Shown here one piece after another: positions 25,946 through 34,869 of a stretch of DNA of 37,191 nt (positions are counted from its first letter, which is position 1; every line of letters begins with the position of its first letter). The DNA is from Gammaproteobacteria bacterium (GTDB lineage: Bacteria > Pseudomonadota > Gammaproteobacteria > SZUA-229): contig JAUVDT010000010.1 in assembly GCA_030595185.1 (NCBI GenBank), forward strand, positions 1-37,191, written 5' to 3'. The position numbers and the translations under genes were made by a program. The notes below the pieces were generated by a model that saw nothing but the letters and a program-made list of their open reading frames with translations, was not told where the DNA came from and ran no database searches.

Positions 25946-26932
25946 ATGATTATGAATAAGCTCTCTGATAAATTTGGCCGACACATAGAATATCTGCGAC
26001 TTTCCGTCACCGATCGTTGCGACCTGCGCTGTACATACTGCATGCCTAAAGGCTTCAATGATTTTGAAGATGCTGACAACTTACTCAGCTTCGATGAAAT
26101 AGAGCGTGTTATTAAAGCCTTTACAGAAATGGGCACCAAACGTATTCGATTAACCGGTGGTGAACCACTGGTACGCAAAGGCATCGATGAGCTAGCCCAT
26201 CGACTGGCCGCTTTACCTGGTCTTGAAGATTTATCACTCAGCACCAACGCCACTCGCATGAGTAAATACGCTACCGATTTAAAAGCCGCTGGCATTCAAC
26301 GATTAAATGTTAGCCTCGATACATTAGACGCCGACAAATTCAAACAGCTAACGAGCGGCAAATTATCGAAAGTCATCGATGGTTTAATGGCGGCTAAAGA
26401 AGCTGGCTTCAAACCTATCAAAATTAATATGGTGGTCATGAAAGGCGTTAATGATATGGACGTTGAGGACATGCTCAATTTTTGTATTGAGCACGGCTTC
26501 ACTTTACGCTTTATCGAAACCATGCCTTTAGGTGATACAGGTCGTAATGCACAAGACCAGTACATTGATTTAAAAATAATCAAACAAAGACTGGCAGAAA
26601 AATTCGATTTAATTCCCGGCGTTATGCCTGGTGGCGGCCCGGCTCGATATATGAACGTAGCCGACACTGATATCAATATTGGTTTCATCACACCAATTTC
26701 CCAGCACTTTTGCGATACCTGCAACCGAGTTCGCTTATCGGCTGATGGCACCATCTATACTTGTCTGGGCCAGGAGCATCATTTAGCACTGCGCCCATTA
26801 TTGCGTGCTGGCTGTACAGATGAAGAATTGAAAGAAGCTATTCAAACTGCGGTTGATTTAAAACCAGAAAAACATGAGTTTAATGAGAAGCCGGAAAAGC
26901 TGGTTAGATTTATGTCTATGACGGGGGGCTAG
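25946..26932 (+). CDS. moaA: MoaA, GTP 3',8-cyclase (molybdenum cofactor synthesis)
   Basis: Radical-SAM enzyme that, with MoaC, turns GTP into cyclic pyranopterin monophosphate, the first step of molybdopterin synthesis. The 328-aa protein has the N-terminal cluster motif TDRCDLRCTYCMP, the SAM-binding RLTGGEPLVRKG, and the C-terminal second cluster CDTCNRVRLSADGTIYTC. It ends in the conserved Gly-Gly tail (SMTGG). Two ATGs lie two codons apart (25946 and 25952); neither has a clear ribosome site. It is divergent from soeABC, whose catalytic subunit needs this cofactor. The stop codon sits inside a perfect hairpin. Confidence 0.96.
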   Translation: MIMNKLSDKFGRHIEYLRLSVTDRCDLRCTYCMPKGFNDFEDADNLLSFDEIERVIKAFTEMGTKRIRLTGGEPLVRKGIDELAHRLAALPGLEDLSLSTNATRMSKYATDLKAAGIQRLNVSLDTLDADKFKQLTSGKLSKVIDGLMAAKEAGFKPIKINMVVMKGVNDMDVEDMLNFCIEHGFTLRFIETMPLGDTGRNAQDQYIDLKIIKQRLAEKFDLIPGVMPGGGPARYMNVADTDINIGFITPISQHFCDTCNRVRLSADGTIYTCLGQEHHLALRPLLRAGCTDEELKEAIQTAVDLKPEKHEFNEKPEKLVRFMSMTGG

Positions 26933-26943
26933 CGAAGCTAGCC
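26927..26943. terminator. Hairpin over the moaA stop codon
   Basis: GGCTAGC-GAA-GCTAGCC is a perfect 7-bp stem with a 3-nt loop containing the TAG stop. No T-run follows directly. The next 80 nt hold degenerate repeats of CTTACGACT/AGTCATAAGTC type that can also fold back and end in TTTTTTC just before the DUF3025 gene. Confidence 0.45.
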
Positions 26944-27025
26944 AGTCATAAGTCGAAAGTCTTTAGTCTAAAATCAAAAGCATGAGACTATAAACTTACG
27001 ACCACCGACTTACGACTTTTTTCTT

Positions 27026-27856
27026 ATGGCAAAGACAACAATAGACACTTGGAACCCAGAGTTCTTAAAACTCTCACCTATTTTTGAATCCATTCAAGAA
27101 GTCGCATTACCATTAACCCAGCTGGAACAATGGCCAACACTGGAACAGTTTTCTAGTGAATTCACAAAACGTAATATCCAGTCTCACAACAACATTCAAA
27201 TCAAGCCTGTCGAGCAAGGTGATACACCTGAAAAATTCGATGACCAATACGAATCAAGAATTTATCTAAAAGGCGAATTACAAACCCGTCTGAAAAACTG
27301 GCACGACTTCTTTAACGCCTCAGCCTGGTTACAGTTCCCAAAAATTAAATCAGCACTCAATGCATTGCACTTTGAGAACTCAATAAATAGAGAAGCCGGT
27401 ACTAACAGAAGCCCTTTAGAAAATGCGATAGCCTTATTTGATGAATGCGGTGCCGTTATTGTTGTCGATAATAAAAAGTATTTAGACCTGATCCAAAACC
27501 ATGAATGGAAAGAATTGTTTTGGAACAACAAGAAAGAATTCACTCAACATATTCAGTGCTACGTCTTTGGTCATGCTATGCATGAAAAAGCACTCACCCC
27601 CTATCTGGGAATGACCACGCATACCATCATTCTCACACGTGACAGCAATTTCTTTCAAAAAAGCCATCAGGAACAACTACAAGACATTGACCAAACCATT
27701 GCAAGTATATGGCTTGAAAAGAAAATAGAAAAAACAAAAGATCTACAACCGTTCCCTTTACTAGGCGTACCGAGATGGTGGAATGAGCAACAGGATGAAA
27801 CTTTTTATAACAACAAAGATTACTTCAGACCGCTAAGAAATAAAAAACTTGCATAG
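27026..27856 (+). CDS. DUF3025 family protein
   Basis: A conserved proteobacterial protein of unknown function, 276 aa, predicted soluble. Family hallmarks visible are NWHDFFNASAWLQFPKIKSALNALH written across residues 91-115, the segment IALFDECGAVIVV, ELFW, and YVFGHAMHEKALTPY. The WHDFFNA and FGHA motifs suggest conserved His residues that could bind metal, but no reaction is known. It follows moaA by about 93 nt on the same strand, with a possible terminator between, so it may be a separate unit. The ATG at 27026 lacks a ribosome site. Confidence 0.8.
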   Translation: MAKTTIDTWNPEFLKLSPIFESIQEVALPLTQLEQWPTLEQFSSEFTKRNIQSHNNIQIKPVEQGDTPEKFDDQYESRIYLKGELQTRLKNWHDFFNASAWLQFPKIKSALNALHFENSINREAGTNRSPLENAIALFDECGAVIVVDNKKYLDLIQNHEWKELFWNNKKEFTQHIQCYVFGHAMHEKALTPYLGMTTHTIILTRDSNFFQKSHQEQLQDIDQTIASIWLEKKIEKTKDLQPFPLLGVPRWWNEQQDETFYNNKDYFRPLRNKKLA

Positions 27857-27920
27857 AATGCTTCTAATACAGGCTATCAAATTATCTGGTTATAGATTCA
27901 ACTTAAGCCAATAATTTTTT

Positions 27921-28601
27921 TCACAAAACAAAACTATAACCAAATACCATAGAAAAATCCGAAATGGTATAGTCGAAATTGCCCGAAGTCACATCCGGCC
28001 CACTACTAACTATTCGTAAAAACCAGTCATTGTGCTGATACTCTAGAAATATTGCGATAGAAATATCGAAGTCATTTACATCCACGTCATAAATCTGGTT
28101 ATCTGTTTCCGTAAACTGAATATCACCGATTGCATCTAAATAACCAATACCGATACCCAGCCCCACCAACAATGCATCTTTTTTCCTGGCTCTAATCGAA
28201 TCAAAATAGTTATAAAAAACAACTGGAGTTACCGAAAAATAATTACCATCAACACCGGTACCAAGATCTACCTCAACACTTTGATTATTAATAAGCTGGG
28301 AATTCATTTCGAATTTTGAATAGGCATACTCAATGTAATAGCCAAACCGGCTATTACCTGAAAAGAACTTATATGGACTGTTTAATGACAGACTGTATGT
28401 AAAATACTCCCCCTCTGTCAATGTCCCGTTTGAATTAATAGATCCGGTATCATAAACATCGAGATCCAACGATTTCAATGCGACACCAATATTTACCGAA
28501 TAGTTATTACCATCTGACAGTTCTTCGCTATTAACCTTAAAGGTTAAAGATACCAAAATAATAAAAATAATAAAAACACTCTTAACATCTATTATTTTCA
28601 T
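27921..28601 (-). CDS. Predicted outer-membrane beta-barrel protein
   Basis: I do not recognise the family. The 226-aa product has a clear signal peptide (about residues 1-25, VFIIFIILVSLTFKVNSEE). Its mature part has alternating polar/hydrophobic strands with many Tyr, Phe and Asp and Gly turns, such as FTYSLSLN, FGYYIEYAY and FLEYQHNDWFLRIV. It ends in GYSFVL, with a hydrophobic but not Phe C-terminus. AAGGTG lies seven bases before the ATG. It is downstream of the LuxR/hydrolase fusion, separated by 234 nt, so it may be a target or simply a neighbour. Confidence 0.6.
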   Translation of the reverse strand: MKIIDVKSVFIIFIILVSLTFKVNSEELSDGNNYSVNIGVALKSLDLDVYDTGSINSNGTLTEGEYFTYSLSLNSPYKFFSGNSRFGYYIEYAYSKFEMNSQLINNQSVEVDLGTGVDGNYFSVTPVVFYNYFDSIRARKKDALLVGLGIGIGYLDAIGDIQFTETDNQIYDVDVNDFDISIAIFLEYQHNDWFLRIVSSGPDVTSGNFDYTISDFSMVFGYSFVL

Positions 28602-28663
28602 AGCGGCACACCTTTAGCTTAAGTACTTTAAAGTTTAGTAGAAAATCATTTAAACTTAAAGAA

Positions 28664-28679
28664 AACACATCCATGTGTT
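28664..28679 (-). repeat. Hairpin with ACATCCATGT core
   Basis: AACACAT and ATGTGTT form a perfect 7-bp inverted repeat around CC, followed on the minus strand by TTCTTT. The ACATCC-TGT core echoes the small hairpins in the soeB-soeC gap. It is one of three inverted repeats in this 234-nt gap. Confidence 0.4.
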
Positions 28680-28769
28680 CAAAAGATGACAACTCAACTA
28701 GTATTGAGGTTTATTAACCACATCAACACTATAGATCAGCACTATAAGCCCCGCATCACCCATATGGTG

Positions 28770-28795
28770 TAAATCTATACAATAAAATAGATTTA
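28770..28795. repeat. Inverted repeat TAAATCTA/TAGATTTA
   Basis: Perfect 8-bp arms around a 10-nt loop, followed on the plus strand by TTTTT. It could be a weak terminator for plus-strand antisense transcription, or an operator for the outer-membrane gene downstream on the minus strand. Confidence 0.4.
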
Positions 28796-28818
28796 TTTTT
28801 CAACCACCTTCTGAATTC

Positions 28819-28840
28819 ATTAATATTAGTGAATATTAAT
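28819..28840 (-). repeat. 9-bp hairpin over the stop codon of the LuxR/hydrolase gene
   Basis: ATTAATATT and AATATTAAT flank a 4-nt loop; the TAA stop lies within one arm. All-A/T stem, no T-run afterwards, so termination is doubtful. Confidence 0.4.
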
Positions 28841-30701
28841 TCAATATTTCATCTAAGATTCTGGCCCAATGCGTATAGAACATATAATGCCCTTGTCCTT
28901 CTTGAACAAAGAATCCAGTTTCTTTTACATGCTCTTTAACACGCTCAGACAACACTTTTGGCACATGATGATCGCAATCGCCATACCATACTGTAACGGG
29001 CATTGTAATATCACCAGGCTCAAACCCCCAGTCATGCATTAACTGAATAATTTCAAATGATGATGCTTTTCCACCTTGCCGGAAACCTTCTTGCAGTGAC
29101 GCGAACATTTCACTTTTAAAGACATCGCATGACATTATTTTCTGATCTTCTTCCGCCATTTTTTCACTTAACTGACTAAAAAAACCAACTGGGTCATTAA
29201 TAACTCCTTTAACCAATACATCACTCAATAGTTTATAAAGCTTTGGCAGGTACTTTGCTAAACGAATATTCATTTTATATAAAGGAATCATTTCATCAAA
29301 ATCAGAAAACGATTTTGCAGGCATACCCGAACTAATTAAAACAACTTTTTTCAATCGGTGCGGTATTTCATGCGCACAAGCAAGAGCATAATTTCCACCC
29401 ATGGCATAACCTGTTAATGAAAACTTTTCTAAACTTAAGCTATCAGCCAGCTGAACTAAATCTTTCACCCAATTTACAAAACTCATTTCAGAATTAGGAT
29501 CTGACACACCAAAACCCGGTCTATCGATAACAATTAAACGCACCGACTTTTGTTTTGATATTTCATCAGCATCTAATGCTAATTCCAGTCGAGAACCTAA
29601 TACACTATGACAATGAATAACAGGTTCACCATTTGGGTCACCATACTCTTGCCATGCCATGTTCCTACCATCTTCAAGTTGCAACACTTGATAATTTTTT
29701 TGCCAAACATTTGTTTTTGTTAACAGCCCCTTTCTACCTCCAGGAATTATCCCTGGTATAGAATTAACAAAAGCACCCATGCCGTTATAAACCAGGCTAA
29801 CTAACTCAGCTTGACGTGTAGTTTGTGTTTTCTTTAATACCGATTTAACTTGCGTACGCACAGTATGCGATGAAACATTAGTTTCAGTTGAAATGTCTTT
29901 AATACTTAAACCACGCACGAGCTGAGAAGTCACTTCTAATTCTTTTTCAGTAAGACCATAAAGATCAACCATCTCCCGTGGCAACGACAAAGGCTGTGAT
30001 TTACGTTGTGCAATAAAAACAGCTACCGATGCCTTTTGTTGCATATCATGATGTTTCATAGGTGCTAAAAAAAGCATCAAACTATTTTTTGTTTTTTCAT
30101 TAGTCATTGATAGCGCTTGACCACGAGAAGTCGCTGGGTCCCGTTTTGACATGAGGGTAATCGAACTTAGAAGCTTTTCATTATTTTCAGGATTGGCTTC
30201 AAGCATGCCACCATTGATAAACAGCCCTGTATTTGCCTCCAATAATTCATCAGCCAGAGCATTACTCTCTATAACTTGAGCTGCATCATCCACAAGAACT
30301 AATGCTATTGGCAAACGATCTAAAAGCGACAAAACCACTTCATGCTGTTCACCAGCATCTATCAGACGCTTTGCGATTTTAATAGCTCGAACAAAATGCC
30401 CTATGAGTAAATCATTTACCTCACCAATTCCATCACTTTCAGCCTGACTGTCTTTATCATCGCTAATATTTGTAATCGACTTAAGTGTTTCAGAAATAGT
30501 CGCGCTAGATTCTTTTTCATCAACAATAGATATTCCAGAAATAGCACTTAAAGCATCTTGATTTTGATTGATTTGAGGTGATTGTTTTTCAATATGGTCG
30601 ACGTATTCTGCCAATGAATTAAGCAGGTCAGCCCATTTAGAAGGTTCCATTGCTGCATCATAGATTAAACCGATGAGCTGATTAACTTTATTATTTTCCA
30701 T
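28836..30701 (-). CDS. LuxR-type HTH fused to alpha/beta-hydrolase fold lacking the nucleophile
   Basis: A 621-aa cytoplasmic protein. Residues 1-125 hold a helical, Ser/Asp-rich region. About 128-232 is PAS-like (LPIALVLVDDAAQVIESNA). Residues 248-305 are a LuxR-type helix-turn-helix (LTEKELEVTSQLVRGLSIKDI, HTVRTQVKSVLKKT). Residues 335-621 form an alpha/beta-hydrolase fold with HSVLGSR, VIDRPGFGVSD, LTGYAMGGNYAL, GDCDHHVP and GQGHYMF. The nucleophile elbow is GYAMG, so Ala433 replaces the usual Ser, while Asp577 and His605 remain. A canonical ester hydrolase is therefore unlikely; a ligand-binding transcription regulator is my inference. It follows the Omp85 gene by 63 nt and may form an operon with it. 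Confidence 0.85.
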   Translation of the reverse strand: MENNKVNQLIGLIYDAAMEPSKWADLLNSLAEYVDHIEKQSPQINQNQDALSAISGISIVDEKESSATISETLKSITNISDDKDSQAESDGIGEVNDLLIGHFVRAIKIAKRLIDAGEQHEVVLSLLDRLPIALVLVDDAAQVIESNALADELLEANTGLFINGGMLEANPENNEKLLSSITLMSKRDPATSRGQALSMTNEKTKNSLMLFLAPMKHHDMQQKASVAVFIAQRKSQPLSLPREMVDLYGLTEKELEVTSQLVRGLSIKDISTETNVSSHTVRTQVKSVLKKTQTTRQAELVSLVYNGMGAFVNSIPGIIPGGRKGLLTKTNVWQKNYQVLQLEDGRNMAWQEYGDPNGEPVIHCHSVLGSRLELALDADEISKQKSVRLIVIDRPGFGVSDPNSEMSFVNWVKDLVQLADSLSLEKFSLTGYAMGGNYALACAHEIPHRLKKVVLISSGMPAKSFSDFDEMIPLYKMNIRLAKYLPKLYKLLSDVLVKGVINDPVGFFSQLSEKMAEEDQKIMSCDVFKSEMFASLQEGFRQGGKASSFEIIQLMHDWGFEPGDITMPVTVWYGDCDHHVPKVLSERVKEHVKETGFFVQEGQGHYMFYTHWARILDEILN

Positions 30702-30764
30702 ATCTTTTATTTTTTCTGATTCTTATACCATAAACTAACAAATTATTTCTATCCGGGTTAACGC

Positions 30765-32027
30765 CTAAAACAAATGCCGACTATTCAATAACACATTAGA
30801 TTCACCTGTATCTATCGCATAACCAATATCAAGGCGTATATTCACTTTTACAAAAGCGGACACTTTCCAGCGAAAACCGACACCGATAGCCGGATGCAAA
30901 TCTGTAATATCGATATCATCAGCGCTTTCATAAGTATTACCCAAATCAAATAACACACCATAGCGATAGGCAGGGTCACGACTAAATGGAACTAAATATT
31001 CAATGTTCATTAACAACATTGCATTGCCAGTATAGGTATCTTTGTCATAACCGCGCAGTGTTCTACCCCCTAATGAGAACACCGTATCACCCAGGTAATC
31101 ACCTTCACTCACGCCAAGCTGTACTTGAACATTTAAATTATTCATAGGGTGAGATTTAAGACGGTAGTAACTTCTATAGAAAAGTAAGTGCGTCGTGTAA
31201 TCAACCTCATTAGATAAGAATCGGGTAGTATCAAGAATATAGCCGAAATCTTTTCCCCGACGATTAAACAAGTATCGGTTAATTTGTTTATAACCAAAAC
31301 GCAGTTCAAAAAAGTCACCTTGTAAATCAGGGCTTGATGTATCACCGGCTAATAAGGCTTCATTATTTCTCTGTTCGGTATATAAACCACCACCAATATA
31401 CCAACCACTACTTCGGCTTTTTAGATGCCTCCATCGATCGACATTAAAACCGTATTTGATTTCATTACGTAACTGTGGATCCGCATCTGATTCAATTGCT
31501 GCATCACGATACTCATTAAACAGTTCGAGTGTATAAGGTGAACCTTTAATACGAGGTATTTTATAAATCAGGCTCTGCCGAATATCATCCACACCCAGCA
31601 CACCTCCATATTCTCTTAATTTCAGACGCAGGCTTTGGTTGGTACCTGCAATATTATCCCAGTAAGCCCGCACACCGTAATGTACTGTTCTGTCTTCTTC
31701 ATCAATTCTTATTTCTGGCAAAATGAATAAATAATATTTTTCTTTTACATGAATAACTAATCTAATATCATTTTCAAAAACATCGTCTTCATCTGTATAA
31801 AGGAAGTAATCAACATCTTTAAATAAATTCAAATCCATAATAGATTGAACGTCTGCTTTAACCATTTCAATATTTAATTCGTCGCCTATTTTTGTTTGCA
31901 TCTCCTGCAATAGGACGACGTCACTGGTTTTTTTATTGCCAATGAATTCAATTTTGGTAATCACTGCTGCCATGACATGTGTCGACAACATAAACAACAC
32001 AACGAATAGTAAATATTTAAATTTCAA
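30765..32027 (-). CDS. Short Omp85-family outer membrane protein with one POTRA domain
   Basis: A BamA-superfamily protein of 420 aa. A signal peptide (about 1-20, FVVLFMLSTHVMAA) is followed by a single POTRA-like domain (about 22-97, ITKIEFIGNKKTSDVVLLQEM…VKADVQSIMDLNLFKDVDYF). A 16-strand-type barrel follows with the family signature GGRTLRGYDKDTYTGNAMLLMNIEY near residues 318-342, and a final Phe. It is far shorter than BamA (5 POTRA) or TamA (3 POTRA), so its substrate is unknown. The ORF opens with TTG, preceded by GGAAAAG at about five bases. It is divergent from the SDR gene and upstream of the LuxR/hydrolase gene. Confidence 0.8.
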   Translation of the reverse strand: MKFKYLLFVVLFMLSTHVMAAVITKIEFIGNKKTSDVVLLQEMQTKIGDELNIEMVKADVQSIMDLNLFKDVDYFLYTDEDDVFENDIRLVIHVKEKYYLFILPEIRIDEEDRTVHYGVRAYWDNIAGTNQSLRLKLREYGGVLGVDDIRQSLIYKIPRIKGSPYTLELFNEYRDAAIESDADPQLRNEIKYGFNVDRWRHLKSRSSGWYIGGGLYTEQRNNEALLAGDTSSPDLQGDFFELRFGYKQINRYLFNRRGKDFGYILDTTRFLSNEVDYTTHLLFYRSYYRLKSHPMNNLNVQVQLGVSEGDYLGDTVFSLGGRTLRGYDKDTYTGNAMLLMNIEYLVPFSRDPAYRYGVLFDLGNTYESADDIDITDLHPAIGVGFRWKVSAFVKVNIRLDIGYAIDTGESNVLLNSRHLF

Positions 32028-32295
32028 ATTTACTTTTCCAACTTAAAAACATGCTGACAAATACCCTTTTTACGGCAAGACATCAATACACTATATATAG
32101 CATGCACATACTGATTCAAATAAATTCTATTCATTTCACCATTAAAATCACCGTTCTGATTGAAAAACACACCTTTTTATCCTTATTTTCTTGTTATCTG
32201 ATACTGAAAACGTCATTATGGCGTGATAAATATAAAAATGATTTTTTCATGAGACCTCATGCTCATAAGAAAAAACAGCAATAAATGGGCCTCAA
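32028..32295. other. Divergent intergenic region without gene
   Basis: A/T-rich region between the Omp85 start and the SDR start that must hold promoters for both. The track's 77-aa ORF here has no ribosome site and no family resemblance, and I do not call it. No clear -35/-10 pair or repeat was found. Confidence 0.5.
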
Positions 32296-33288
32296 ATGAA
32301 TATTAACAAAGTCTGCGTTTTGGGTGGTACCGGTTTTGTCGGTAGTGCAATTGTTTCTAAACTGGCTGCGATGGGTATTAAAACGCGCCTTATTAGCAGA
32401 CACCCTGAACGTCACCGTGATTTATTAGTGCTGCCCAATGTCGAAGTTGTTGAAGCCGATGTTAACGACTTCAACCGCCTCTCTTATTATTTACATAATA
32501 TCGATGCTGTTATTAATCTCATCGGAATTCTTAATGATAATACTTTAGATGGCGCAGGCTTCAGAAGAATGCACATCGATTTCCCAAAGTTACTTGTACA
32601 AGCCTGCCAAAAAAATAACATTAAACGTCTCGTACATATGAGCGCGTTACATGCCGATGCAGGCACAGCACCTAGCCACTATTTACGCTCTAAAGGTGAA
32701 GGTGAGAATCATTTACATATATACAGTGATAAGGGTATTCAAATCACCACTTTTCGCCCTTCTGTTATCTTTGGCCCAAATGATGACTTCTTTAATCGCT
32801 TTGCAAAACTACTGAAAGTCACACCTTTGATTTGCCCAGTGCCCCGCGCCAATAGTCGTTTTGCACCGGTCTTTGTCGGCGATGTGGCAGATTCAATCGT
32901 TAAACACTTAACCGACCCTAACAGCAATGGTCTAAGAATCGACCTTTGTGGCCCGCACACTTACAGCATGATGGAAATCATGCAATACACGGCATCTGTC
33001 TTAGGCATAAAAAGAAAATTCATCGCTCTGCCCGACCGCCTTTCAAGGCTAATGGCGCACATGTCTGATATCGCGAATAGCATCCCTCTAATATCACCCG
33101 CAATGAACATGTTAATACCCGGCTTTAAAGAAGCACGTTTTTCAATTGATAACTACCGCTCTTTATTGGTCGATAGCGTATGCGACGACGCTGAAACACA
33201 GAAAACAGCAATTGAAGACATTGTTCCCCAATACCTTGGTGAGCAAAATAGCCAACATCGCTACGACAAATTCAGAAGTGGCGCTTAA
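32296..33288 (+). CDS. Atypical short-chain dehydrogenase, NDUFA9-like
   Basis: An NAD(P)-binding Rossmann protein of 330 aa, of the complex I NDUFA9-subunit-like family. The dinucleotide motif VLGGTGFVGSAIVSKL is at the N-terminus, followed by VEADVNDF, VINLIGILND and HMSALHADAG. The active-site pair appears as HYLRSKGEGE (Y-x3-K), then FRPSVIFGPND and FAPVFVGDVAD. In bacteria its role is unclear; sterol, quinone or lipid modification has been suggested for relatives. A GGGCC lies before the ATG. It is followed by glcD at 106 nt on the same strand, probably a separate unit. Confidence 0.85.
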   Translation: MNINKVCVLGGTGFVGSAIVSKLAAMGIKTRLISRHPERHRDLLVLPNVEVVEADVNDFNRLSYYLHNIDAVINLIGILNDNTLDGAGFRRMHIDFPKLLVQACQKNNIKRLVHMSALHADAGTAPSHYLRSKGEGENHLHIYSDKGIQITTFRPSVIFGPNDDFFNRFAKLLKVTPLICPVPRANSRFAPVFVGDVADSIVKHLTDPNSNGLRIDLCGPHTYSMMEIMQYTASVLGIKRKFIALPDRLSRLMAHMSDIANSIPLISPAMNMLIPGFKEARFSIDNYRSLLVDSVCDDAETQKTAIEDIVPQYLGEQNSQHRYDKFRSGA

Positions 33289-33394
33289 AACGCCGCTGCG
33301 AGTCTGGAAAAACAATAACCTTGTTGATTAATAGTTGAAATCAAGACTGATCTAGTTCAATCTCTGTTGATCTAACAGCCATCGCGTTATTATT

Positions 33395-34861
33395 TTGACT
33401 TCTATCGACACCAAACAACAACTCATTAGCGCCTTCTGCGACTTTTTACCTGCCACGGCGGTACTTTTCAAAGATGAAGACCTGCATCCCTATGAGTGTG
33501 ATGGTCTATCGGCTTATCGCCAGATACCAATGATTGTAGTACTTCCTGAGTCCATCAACGAAGTACAACGCATCATTAAAATTTGCCATCAAAAGAACAT
33601 TCCGGTTATCGCACGTGGTGCTGGTACCGGTTTATCCGGCGGTGCATTACCCCTTGCTGATGGCGTACTTCTGAGCTTAGCGCGATTTAAAGAAATCATT
33701 AATATTGATCCGTTAGCTCGCACCGCACGAGTACAACCTGGTGTTCGCAATCTAGCCATTTCTGAAGCCGTAAAAGAACACGGCCTTTATTACGCACCCG
33801 ACCCTTCTTCACAAATTGCCTGCACCATCGGTGGTAATGTGGCGGAAAACTCGGGCGGCGTGCATTGCCTTAAATACGGCCTGACCGTACACAATATTTT
33901 AAAATTAGATATCGTAACCATTGATGGCGAATTAATTACCATCGGCAGTGAAGCGCTTGATAGCCCCGGTTATGATTTGCTTGCACTGATGACAGGCTCG
34001 GAAGGCATGCTGGGTGTTATCGTTGAAGTCACGGTTAAATTATTACCGATACCTGAACAAGCTAAAGTCATCATGGCTTCATTCGATGACGTATTCAAAG
34101 CGGGTAACGCCGTTGCCAATATCATTTCTGCTGGCATTATTCCTGCCGGTCTTGAGATGATGGATAAACTAGCGATTAAAGCCGCCGAAGATTTTATTCA
34201 TGCCGGTTACCCTTTAGATGCCGAAGCCATTTTATTATGTGAACTGGATGGCAGCAGCATAGAAGTGAATGAACTCATTCCTCTGGCTGAAAAAGTACTG
34301 CAAGAAAGCGGCGCAACAGAAACGCGTTTAGCCAAAGACGATATTGAACGCGCACGATTTTGGCAAGGCCGTAAATCGGCATTTCCAGCGGTTGGCCGCA
34401 TGGCACCCGACTACTATTGCATGGATGGCACCATTCCCAGACGCGAACTCGCCAATGTATTAAAACGCATTACCGACTTATCAAAAGAATACGACTTACC
34501 GGTTGCCAATGTTTTTCACGCGGGCGACGGCAATATGCACCCATTAATTCTTTATGATGCAAACATTGAAGGCGAGCTGGAACGCACTGAAGAATTCGGT
34601 GCTAGAATTCTTGAAGCCTGTGTTGAAGCCGGTGGCACCATTACCGGTGAGCACGGTGTCGGCATGGAAAAAATTGACCAAATGTGTGTACAGTTTAAGA
34701 GCGCAGAGCTATCTCAATTTCATGCCATCAAAAATGCTTTCGACCCTGATGGTTTATTGAACCCCGGCAAAGCTGTTCCAACATTACACCGCTGTGCTGA
34801 ACTCGGCGCGATGCACGTACACCACGGCAGACTTGCTCACCCTGAATTACCACGTTTTTAG
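33395..34861 (+). CDS. glcD: GlcD, FAD-linked glycolate oxidase subunit
   Basis: Flavoprotein subunit that oxidises glycolate to glyoxylate. The 488-aa protein follows the E. coli GlcD pattern closely, with YECDGLSAYRQIP, the FAD-binding GAGTGLSGGALPL, PDPSSQIACTIGGNVAENSGG, TGSEGMLGVI, VFHAGDGNMHPLI, GEHGVG and the tail GAMHVHHG. The only in-frame start upstream of conserved sequence is TTG at 33395 (TTGACTTCTATC), with no ribosome site, so the start is uncertain. It is first of three tightly spaced genes (gaps 8 and 3 nt). Glycolate oxidase suggests salvage of 2-phosphoglycolate made by Rubisco, or use of algal glycolate. Confidence 0.95.
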   Translation: MTSIDTKQQLISAFCDFLPATAVLFKDEDLHPYECDGLSAYRQIPMIVVLPESINEVQRIIKICHQKNIPVIARGAGTGLSGGALPLADGVLLSLARFKEIINIDPLARTARVQPGVRNLAISEAVKEHGLYYAPDPSSQIACTIGGNVAENSGGVHCLKYGLTVHNILKLDIVTIDGELITIGSEALDSPGYDLLALMTGSEGMLGVIVEVTVKLLPIPEQAKVIMASFDDVFKAGNAVANIISAGIIPAGLEMMDKLAIKAAEDFIHAGYPLDAEAILLCELDGSSIEVNELIPLAEKVLQESGATETRLAKDDIERARFWQGRKSAFPAVGRMAPDYYCMDGTIPRRELANVLKRITDLSKEYDLPVANVFHAGDGNMHPLILYDANIEGELERTEEFGARILEACVEAGGTITGEHGVGMEKIDQMCVQFKSAELSQFHAIKNAFDPDGLLNPGKAVPTLHRCAELGAMHVHHGRLAHPELPRF

Positions 34862-34869
34862 AATCAAAT

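Noticed and set aside
25891-26295. 134-aa minus-strand ORF opposite moaA
   Set aside because: Shadow of the radical-SAM domain; Ser/Arg-rich translation typical of antisense frames.
32051-32284. 77-aa ORF in the Omp85-SDR divergent region
   Set aside because: No Shine-Dalgarno, biased composition, and it occupies the region needed for two promoters.
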